38,223 nt of DNA from Collinsella sp. (GTDB taxonomy: Bacteria; Actinomycetota; Coriobacteriia; Coriobacteriales; Coriobacteriaceae), in assembly GCA_019414325.1 (NCBI GenBank), contig DXMG01000020.1, forward strand, positions 323-38,545. The letters run 5' to 3'. A program made the translations under genes and the position numbers. This document shows, one piece after another, positions 32,665 to 38,223 of this stretch. Under the pieces are notes generated by a model. The model made no database searches and was not told the DNA's origin. It saw only the letters and a list, made by a program, of their open reading frames with translations. How positions within the stretch are numbered: position 1 is the stretch's first letter; each line of letters begins with the position of its first letter.

Positions 32665-33306
32665 ATGGTCTCGCGGGTTCTCTACCGACCGTTTGACACC
32701 GAAGACTTCGACGCCATCGCGCTGATTCTGCAGCAGCTTTGGCATAACAATTCGGATAACGATGAGTACAACCGCCTTGAGGCCGCGTGCGACCTTGCCT
32801 ACTGCCTTTCGTCGTCGACGTTTTCGCAGGTTGCGGTGATTGACGGTCAGGCGCGTGGCATTTCGCTCGCGCGTGCGGGACAGAGCTCCGGCGCCACCGT
32901 TAAGGAACATTGGATGGATACCGAACGCGCGCTGCTATCGCAGATGCGTGAGCTGGAGCCCGATGCCTGCGCCGAGTATCTCTCGTTTGTACGCGCAACC
33001 ATCCGAACCAACAACCGTCTGCTCGAGAGCAGCCCGTTGCCGCACGACAACGAGGTCACGCTGCTTGCCGTGGATCGCGATGTCCATGGCCTGGGCGTTG
33101 GCACGGTTCTGCTCGATGCCGCAGTCTCGCACCTGTCCTCGCTTGGAGCGACGAGGGCGCACCTGTACACCGACTCCAACTGCTCGTGGAAGTTCTACGA
33201 GTTGCACGGCTTTAAGCGCACGGCCACGCACCGCGCCAACCGCGAAGAGCGCCGCCACGCCATGCCGCGCGAAAGCTTCCTCTACGAACTCGATCTAACA
33301 GCCTAG
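32665..33306 (+). CDS. GNAT-family N-acetyltransferase
   Basis: The 213-residue protein has the acetyl-CoA-binding motif of the GNAT fold: VTLLAVDRDVHGLGVGTVLLDAA (R/Q-x-x-G-x-G/A region, here DVHGLGVG), followed by THE C-terminal signature HLYTDSNCSWKFYELHGFKR. The substrate is unknown. An N-terminal part with LILQQLWHNNSDNDEYN and many small residues completes the fold. AGAAAGAGG precedes the ATG. It is monocistronic and divergent from purH. Confidence 0.88.
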   Translation: MVSRVLYRPFDTEDFDAIALILQQLWHNNSDNDEYNRLEAACDLAYCLSSSTFSQVAVIDGQARGISLARAGQSSGATVKEHWMDTERALLSQMRELEPDACAEYLSFVRATIRTNNRLLESSPLPHDNEVTLLAVDRDVHGLGVGTVLLDAAVSHLSSLGATRAHLYTDSNCSWKFYELHGFKRTATHRANREERRHAMPRESFLYELDLTA

Positions 33307-33324
33307 CCCAAGCAGCCACACCTA

Positions 33325-33368
33325 GTCATTTAAGAACGTCCCCAGTGACTAGTCGTTGGGGACAGTCT
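33325..33368. repeat. GGGAC-family repeat, left flank of the DUF2207 gene
   Basis: GTCATTTAAGAACGTCCCCA (33325-33344) is the exact reverse complement of 35518-35537. A second half, AGTCGTTGGGGACAG, follows and pairs with CGTCCCCA of the first. Confidence 0.7.
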
Positions 33369-33383
33369 TCGTAGGTAGCGCAT

Positions 33384-33430
33384 AAAAAGGGATGGGCTTC
33401 CCCCGACGGCTGTCGAGAAAAGCCCATCCC
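33384..33430 (-). terminator. Intrinsic terminator after the DUF2207 gene
   Basis: An 11-bp stem (GGGATGGGCTT / AAGCCCATCCC) is followed on the minus strand by five T residues, 15 bases after the stop codon. Confidence 0.85.
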
Positions 33431-33444
33431 ATAATTTACGACCG

Positions 33445-35388
33445 CTAGAACGTTCCGCCGCCGCCTCCGCCGACGCCGCCGCCTCCGCCGCCCGAGAAGC
33501 CGCCGCCTCCGCCGCCGCTCGAGCTGTCGGAGCTCGATGTCAGCTCACGGATGCTCTCGTGATACACGCCGTCGAACGAATCCATCGGCGACTCGTTGCC
33601 GTAATGATGGTAGTACCACCAGTAGCAGGGGTAATTGTCGTAGAAACCGTCGGCCTCGCGCACCTCGGGAGGAACAGCCTCGGCAAGCTGACGCAGGACT
33701 TCCTTCGAAACGCCCAGCGCCGCACCCATCACCAGAAGTTTATTCCACAGGACCAGATCGCCGGGGACGGCTTCCTTTAGGCGCGTGAAATCCTCGAGCC
33801 AATGCTTGAGCGCCTTGCAGCGAGCCGCCACCTCGGCGCCCTCCGGCGTAAAGCGGCGGAACGTAAGGCCCACGCCAATACCCACCAGCACAATCGGCAC
33901 CGAGATAACCGCGGCGATAATGTTCGCCTGTGCGCCGTCGGTAAAGAAGATGGATCCCGCGGGAATACAGGCGATCAGAATACCAAGAACCAGGCAAAAC
34001 ACCATTGCGACAATGCCGTCCGAGGCAACGTACTCGCTATCGGCCAGCTTGCCCTTAACGGTGTTCTGATAGTCCTCGAGCTTGTCGCCCACGGGTGTAG
34101 CGTGCTGCTTGACGTAGTGCTGCAGCTCGTCGAACGTGCGCGAACGGTCACCGTTCTCGTCGGGCTTAGCACCGGCAAAGAAGACCTTGAGCACCATGTG
34201 GTCAATGCCCTTGGCCGACTTCCAGCCCGCATTACCCACCGTCACGCGATACGTCTGCTCTTCTTTTTCACGCCCCAACAGACCCTTCTTAGCCTTAGTC
34301 ACGGTCGCCTGCTCCAGCTTGATCACACGGTCGTCAGTGAGCTTCATGAGCGTGGCGATATATGCCTGATCGGGCACCTCGTTCCAGCTCATGAGGGCCG
34401 AAAGCACGGCGGGGTGGTCGGCCGAAGGCACATCGCGGAAATATTCGTCCTGGAAAAGCGGCTTGGGCTTGCGGCGGCGCAGCTTGAGCACAACGATTGT
34501 GCCGGTAAAGGCCACCGCCGCGACAACACTTAGCACGGCAAGTGCATTGGCGATCATGCGAGCGTGAGCACGTCGGGCGTTAGCTTCGTCGGCCCATTCT
34601 TTCTCTTCGCTCAGGATCGTTGACATGCGCTCTTCGCCCGAAGCGGCAAGCTGCGGCACCCAGTCGCTGGGGAAGGCGATGCGTGCCTCGGCGAATTCGC
34701 CCTGATGCACGCAGGGAATGGTATAGGTAACCATGGGTTCGTCCACATCGAGCGACACGTCGCCCGTCAGCGGACCGTGGCCCCATGCGCGGAAGTTATC
34801 ACCCTTGACGGCCGCCGTCCCGGCAGCGGCATTTGCAAAGTGTACTTCCATCTCGACGTCATCGGAATCCGCAGACCAGCCGTCACCCACAAACTTCCAG
34901 TAGAGCTCGGCGGTATCGGCCCAGTTCATAACCGCACCGGTCATGGTGTAGCTCACGTAGTAGATTGCGCTGTCGCCGCTCTCGTGAGGGCTGAACACCT
35001 TAATCCTTACGCCGTCACCGGTCTGCTCGACCGTGTAGACGCCAGAGTCGCCCTTGTTCGCGCTATCGACTTTGTTAAACGCGGTGTCCTCTTCCTCGAC
35101 ACTCAGCACGTCGACGCCCGCCGTGCCGCCCTGCTGGTTGGAGCCCGTATTGATCTCCCAAAACACGCCGTTGATGTCGTCGTCGAAATCAAACTGGCGT
35201 CCCTCGACAACGGTCAGCGATCCATCGGCCTCGACCGTGGCACTGATATAGGTCTGGGTCATGGAGTAGCCGTCGGCGTGCGCGGCGACAGGCAGCAGCA
35301 ACAACGCAAGCGCGACGAGCACGCAGACGGAAGCGAATCGCGCAAACAGGTGGCGCTGCCGGCTGACTTTGGCGGCGAGGGTGTTCAT
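33445..35388 (-). CDS. DUF2207-type membrane protein with Gly-rich C-terminus
   Basis: The 647-residue protein has a signal peptide (residues 1-39, FASVCVLVALALLLLPVAAHA), then a large extracytoplasmic DUF2207-like domain (DGYSMTQTYISATVEADGSLTV). A helix (ALAVLSVVAAVAFTGTIVVL) is followed by RRRK and a cytosolic part. Two further helices come next (GIVAMVFCLVLGILIACIP; NIIAAVISVPIVLVGIGVG), and the tail ends in Ser/Gly runs. The family function is unknown. I chose ATG 35388 (AAGGATG upstream), which directly precedes the signal sequence. It is monocistronic and flanked on both sides by inverted copies of one repeat. Confidence 0.88.
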   Translation of the reverse strand: MNTLAAKVSRQRHLFARFASVCVLVALALLLLPVAAHADGYSMTQTYISATVEADGSLTVVEGRQFDFDDDINGVFWEINTGSNQQGGTAGVDVLSVEEEDTAFNKVDSANKGDSGVYTVEQTGDGVRIKVFSPHESGDSAIYYVSYTMTGAVMNWADTAELYWKFVGDGWSADSDDVEMEVHFANAAAGTAAVKGDNFRAWGHGPLTGDVSLDVDEPMVTYTIPCVHQGEFAEARIAFPSDWVPQLAASGEERMSTILSEEKEWADEANARRAHARMIANALAVLSVVAAVAFTGTIVVLKLRRRKPKPLFQDEYFRDVPSADHPAVLSALMSWNEVPDQAYIATLMKLTDDRVIKLEQATVTKAKKGLLGREKEEQTYRVTVGNAGWKSAKGIDHMVLKVFFAGAKPDENGDRSRTFDELQHYVKQHATPVGDKLEDYQNTVKGKLADSEYVASDGIVAMVFCLVLGILIACIPAGSIFFTDGAQANIIAAVISVPIVLVGIGVGLTFRRFTPEGAEVAARCKALKHWLEDFTRLKEAVPGDLVLWNKLLVMGAALGVSKEVLRQLAEAVPPEVREADGFYDNYPCYWWYYHHYGNESPMDSFDGVYHESIRELTSSSDSSSGGGGGGFSGGGGGGVGGGGGGTF

Positions 35389-35510
35389 AGGCACATCCTT
35401 TGTCTGTAAAACCAACAGCGCCATTGTCCCACGTTTGCGGGTACGCATGACGAACATCTAGGCGACCGGAGCGCCAAACGGGATGAAAGTCACACCCGCA
35501 CCCCAACAGC

Positions 35511-35551
35511 CAGTCATTGGGGACGTTCTTAAATGACCAGTCATTAGGGAC
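35511..35551. repeat. GGGAC-family repeat, right flank of the DUF2207 gene
   Basis: CAGTCATTGGGGACGTTCTT, AAATGACCAGTCATTAGGGA and C in order; 35518-35537 equals the complement of 33325-33344 exactly. It contains AGTCATT-GGGGAC and AGTCATT-AGGGAC as direct half-units. Confidence 0.7.
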
Positions 35552-35670
35552 ACCCTTGGCATGGCCTGCGCCAGCAATAGATACCACTTCACAGCTCCGT
35601 CACAGGTGTAGCGGCTTTGTGTGGGCGCGGCATGCGCTGACTGAGCCGCCAGCCGAGGGGCATAAAGCAG

Positions 35671-35767
35671 TCGAGCGAAAACGGTTTGCCCCTTTGCCGT
35701 TCGCTCGAGGATCATGTCCCCCTTTTCCGCGGAAACCCCGGCAGTTGCGAAGAGCTGCCGGGGTTTC
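35671..35767 (+). other. Two tandem hairpins upstream of gluQRS
   Basis: Hairpin 1 pairs TCGAGCGA (35671-35678) with TCGCTCGA (35701-35708), with an inner ACGG/CCGT. Hairpin 2 is a perfect 13-bp stem, GAAACCCCGGCAG (35732-35744) with CTGCCGGGGTTTC (35755-35767). They lie in the 515-base gap between the DUF2207 gene and gluQRS, which also holds the repeat at 35511-35551. They may be a small RNA with its terminator, but no T-run follows. Confidence 0.45.
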
Positions 35768-35890
35768 TGTCGTTTGTGAGGCTAAGTCGGTACGCAGCGA
35801 TCGAGACCTTGAGCCGCAAACCCACCGTGCGCAATGCGCACCGCCGCCAACTTGTGAGCGCGGCAACGCCTTCCCTGCCAAGCCCCGCGC

Positions 35891-35896
35891 TATACT
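35891..35896 (+). promoter_or_regulatory. -10 box placing gluQRS on a leaderless transcript
   Basis: TATACT is only seven bases before the ATG at 35904, so transcription would begin at or next to the start codon. No Shine-Dalgarno is present. Confidence 0.5.
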
Positions 35897-35903
35897 CATC
35901 CGC

Positions 35904-36905
35904 ATGGATATCAAAACACGCAACATAGCAACGCCCGCCGCGGACGCACCAGCAACGGCAGTGCCCACCCCCGTCGTGGGCCGCTTTGCCCCGTCGCCCT
36001 CGGGCCGCATGCACTTGGGCAACGTGTTCAGCTGCCTGTGCGCATGGCTTTCGGCCCGCAGCCAGGGCGGCAGCATCGTGTTGCGTATCGAGGACCTGGA
36101 CGATCGCTGCAAGCGCCCGGAACTTGCCGCTCAACTGATTGACGATCTGACCTGGCTGGGGCTCGAGTGGGACGAAGGCCCCTACTACCAGCACGATCGC
36201 CCGGATCTGTACGAGGACGCCCTGCGCCAGCTGCAAGACGCCGGCCTCACCTATCCCTGTTTTTGCACGCGTGCCGAACTCCACGCCGCGAGCGCGCCGC
36301 ACGCCAGCGACGGCACGCCCATCTACCGCGGCGCCTGCAGAGGTCTTTCTGCTGATGAAATCACCCGCCGCAGTGCCCTGCGTGCTCCGGCCACGCGCCT
36401 GCGCGTGCCCACCGTCGACGACCTCGCCAGCGACGTGATCGAATTCGTGGACCGCACGTACGGAGCCCAATGCGAAGCACTCGCCACCGAGTGCGGTGAC
36501 TTTTTGGTGCGCCGCAGCGACGGCGTGTTTGCCTATCAGCTGGCCGTGGTGGTCGACGACGCTGCCATGGGCGTCACCGAGATCGTACGCGGATGCGACC
36601 TGCTTGGTTCCACGCCGCGCCAGATCTATCTGCAACATCTGCTGGGACTGCCCACGCCGCACTACGCGCACATTCCGCTGCTCATGTCACCGGACGGCCG
36701 CCGCCTTTCCAAGCGCGATCGCGATCTGGACCTGGGCGAGCTCCGCACCCGCTTTGGCACACCCGAGGCACTGTTGGGATGGCTCGCCGGGCAAACAGGC
36801 ATCGCGCCGGACACCACGCCGCGTACCGCCGAGCAGCTGGTCGAGCACTTTAGCTGGGACGTCATCCGCGCGCATCGGGAGAACATCACTGTAACGGTCG
36901 AGTAG
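35904..36905 (+). CDS. gluQRS: Glutamyl-Q tRNA(Asp) synthetase
   Basis: This 333-residue truncated class I synthetase transfers glutamate to queuosine in the anticodon of tRNA-Asp. It has the catalytic GRFAPSPSGRMHLGN (HIGH-like) at 27-40, the family's zinc knuckle (CFCTRAELH...YRGACRG) and a KMSKS-like LSKRDRD. It lacks the anticodon-binding C-terminal half of a true GluRS, which is about 470-500 residues. There is an N-terminal extension of about 23 residues. The ATG has no ribosome site and follows a -10 box closely. Confidence 0.92.
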   Translation: MDIKTRNIATPAADAPATAVPTPVVGRFAPSPSGRMHLGNVFSCLCAWLSARSQGGSIVLRIEDLDDRCKRPELAAQLIDDLTWLGLEWDEGPYYQHDRPDLYEDALRQLQDAGLTYPCFCTRAELHAASAPHASDGTPIYRGACRGLSADEITRRSALRAPATRLRVPTVDDLASDVIEFVDRTYGAQCEALATECGDFLVRRSDGVFAYQLAVVVDDAAMGVTEIVRGCDLLGSTPRQIYLQHLLGLPTPHYAHIPLLMSPDGRRLSKRDRDLDLGELRTRFGTPEALLGWLAGQTGIAPDTTPRTAEQLVEHFSWDVIRAHRENITVTVE

Positions 36906-36920
36906 CCAGCCACCCCGCCT

Positions 36921-37646
36921 CTACGCAACATCCCAGGGCTGGAGTTCGTCACCCAAGCGAACGATGCAGTCGTAGAGCACGGTGTGACGCTCGGCCGGGT
37001 TGGTATCCCGATGAAAATGCCCGTAGTACCAGCGCTTGTAGTCCAAGCGGTCTTCCAGCTCATCGAAAAATGCCGTAAGCCGATCAACGGAGGGGCAATT
37101 CCAGCCGGACGCTGGATAAAGCGTGGACGAAAGCATGCGCGTAGAGCAGGTGTGAGTGATCACGTAGTCGACCGTCCAGCCCACGCTGTCGAGCTTTGCC
37201 CGCGCCTCCTCAAAGTTGCGCTCGTCCGGCAGCTCCTGCGGCCACCAGCTGGAATACGGAATGCGGTATTCCTTGTCCACGCTCGTGGCGCCGCCCATGG
37301 TAAAGACCGTTGAGCCGTCGAGCTCAAAAACCTCGCCGCGCGTCAGGCGCCGTATGGGCGAGGTATCCGACAGGCGCTGCGTCAGCCCACCGTGCCACAA
37401 CTCCATGGGGCGTTCCGCCCAGTGATCGAAACGCTCGTGGTTGCCGTCGACAAACAGCACGGTGTAGGGGCGCGACTCCAGCCAAGCAATATCGGCACAT
37501 TCCTCGGTAGAAAAGTCCCAGGGAAAGCCAAAGTCGCCCGCGATGATGAGATAGTCGTCGCTCGCCAGGCTATCCCCAAGCTCCCAATCGCGGAGCTTTT
37601 GCATGTCAGCGCCGCCATGAATATCGCCTGTTACATAGACCGTCAT
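36921..37646 (-). CDS. Calcineurin-like metallophosphoesterase
   Basis: The 241-residue protein has the metal-binding motifs in order: GDIHGG (D8, H10), GDFGFPW, GNHERFDHW, a His in VITHTCS and GHFHRD. They predict a two-metal phosphoesterase. The substrate (protein, nucleotide or small phosphate ester) cannot be told. I set the start at ATG 37646, where GGGAAGTGG lies upstream. It converges with gluQRS, the two stops 15 bases apart, and has no operon partner. Confidence 0.9.
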   Translation of the reverse strand: MTVYVTGDIHGGADMQKLRDWELGDSLASDDYLIIAGDFGFPWDFSTEECADIAWLESRPYTVLFVDGNHERFDHWAERPMELWHGGLTQRLSDTSPIRRLTRGEVFELDGSTVFTMGGATSVDKEYRIPYSSWWPQELPDERNFEEARAKLDSVGWTVDYVITHTCSTRMLSSTLYPASGWNCPSVDRLTAFFDELEDRLDYKRWYYGHFHRDTNPAERHTVLYDCIVRLGDELQPWDVA

Positions 37647-37731
37647 CGGATTACCACTTCCCTGTAAGTCGCTAGCCCACATTCTGCACGATCACTAAGC
37701 CAACCGTTCCAGCCCTTCCATCCCTTAGGGC

Positions 37732-37971
37732 TTACCCTTCGTTCTTCCATCCAAACGGGTCAAGCACCCAAAAAACCAGATCGAGCACGCCGCCGGTCAT
37801 CATGGCGCCGGCAAGGGCCATGCAAACGTGCAGAGAACTGGCACTTCGGAGCACGTCGAATGGCCCCAGAACAGCCAGCAGCGCGACCGCTGCGCCGGCA
37901 AGGCACAACGCGAGGCACGGCCCCGCGTCCTTGACGCACTTCTTTGCGAGATGCTTGGTGTTATCGCTCAT
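37732..37971 (-). CDS. Small two-helix membrane protein, unknown
   Basis: This 79-residue protein has two hydrophobic segments (AGPCLALCLAGAAVALLAVLGPF and HVCMALAGAMMTGGVLDLVFWVL) and short charged ends (MSDNTKHLAKKCVKD, DPFGWKNEG). AAGGAG precedes ATG 37971. I do not recognise a family. Confidence 0.72.
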   Translation of the reverse strand: MSDNTKHLAKKCVKDAGPCLALCLAGAAVALLAVLGPFDVLRSASSLHVCMALAGAMMTGGVLDLVFWVLDPFGWKNEG

Positions 37972-38223
37972 TGGTATCGAACTCCTTAGAGGGTCGTTGT
38001 TTGGGTACATGCCGCCGCGGCAGAGCAGGGCGGCAGGGTAAGTGTCCCATGCCGTGCGGACATCAATGGAGAAACCGCCTGCTCGACCAACCTTTGACGC
38101 CGTTTTGCACCGGCACCCCATCCCCCGCTATCGAGGTCTAATACTTTTCCCACCGCTACCCAAAAACTCGGTACCGTCAAGATTCTTTCGCAAATTGATC
38201 GAGGCGGCCTCGGCCCCGCCTTG
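37972..38223. other. Region without a recognisable gene at the window end
   Basis: I see no coding frame with a ribosome site. On the minus strand TTGACG (near 38175) could be a -35 for the small membrane gene, but no -10 fits at 16-18 bases. A GC-rich palindrome GGCGGGGCCGAGGCCGCC lies at 38202-38219. Confidence 0.4.

Noticed and set aside
35671..35767. tRNA, SRP RNA or another housekeeping RNA at the tandem hairpins
   Set aside because: No cloverleaf, TTCGA arm or SRP core (GGAAGG-type loop) is present; kept only as an unspecified RNA candidate.
38043..38110. A third copy of the manA/pcrA element core at the window end
   Set aside because: Only GAGCAGGCG and TCCGCACG match, in the wrong order and with no matching arms or ATTAA loop.

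Overview
The window is a GC-rich, gene-dense bacterial chromosome segment in which most starts have clear Shine-Dalgarno sequences. The tmk-holB-ricT order, a cellobiose-type PTS, a manganese pyrophosphatase, twin-arginine and nickel-maturation genes and many short GGGAC-containing inverted repeats between genes fit a gut actinobacterium of class Coriobacteriia. Collinsella is my best guess from gene content and style; there is no rRNA here to prove it. I see no phage, insertion sequence transposase, CRISPR array, tRNA or rRNA.

Layout. 1-2134 (minus): thymidylate kinase, DNA polymerase III delta prime and the start of a PSP1/RicT protein, in overlapping order. 2375-3358 (plus): a zinc-ribbon membrane protein. 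3501-8597 (minus): a likely operon tatA/B-tatC-hypA-hypB-topA, which joins Tat export, nickel insertion and an archaeal-looking type IA topoisomerase. 8751-10436 (minus): a STAS anti-sigma antagonist and an aminotransferase. 10586-11213: a small unknown gene and a 230-base element with imperfect terminal inverted repeats. 11214-14883 (minus): NhaA antiporter, family II pyrophosphatase and ROK glucokinase.

15125-20824 is a beta-glucoside locus. PTS IIA, IIB and IIC and a GH1 glycosidase (minus) diverge from a GntR/UTRA regulator and mannose-6-phosphate isomerase (plus). The PTS would import and phosphorylate a beta-glucoside, GH1 would cleave it, and the nearby glucokinase could rescue the free glucose.

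20825-21258, between the converging manA and pcrA genes, holds the most striking structure in the window. Two copies of a roughly 130-base hairpin element each sit just after a stop codon and in the same orientation relative to the gene before them. Their cores are alike, their stems vary with compensating changes, and their outer arms are unrelated.

21259-29615: PcrA/UvrD helicase, UppP, a universal stress protein, a lower-GC hipBA toxin-antitoxin pair with two mirror-image operators, and a BceRS-like two-component pair with no transporter beside it. 29795-38223: an unknown gene, purH with a second structured element in its 3-prime region, a GNAT acetyltransferase, a DUF2207 membrane protein flanked by inverted copies of a 20-base repeat, GluQ-RS (probably leaderless), a metallophosphoesterase and a small membrane protein.
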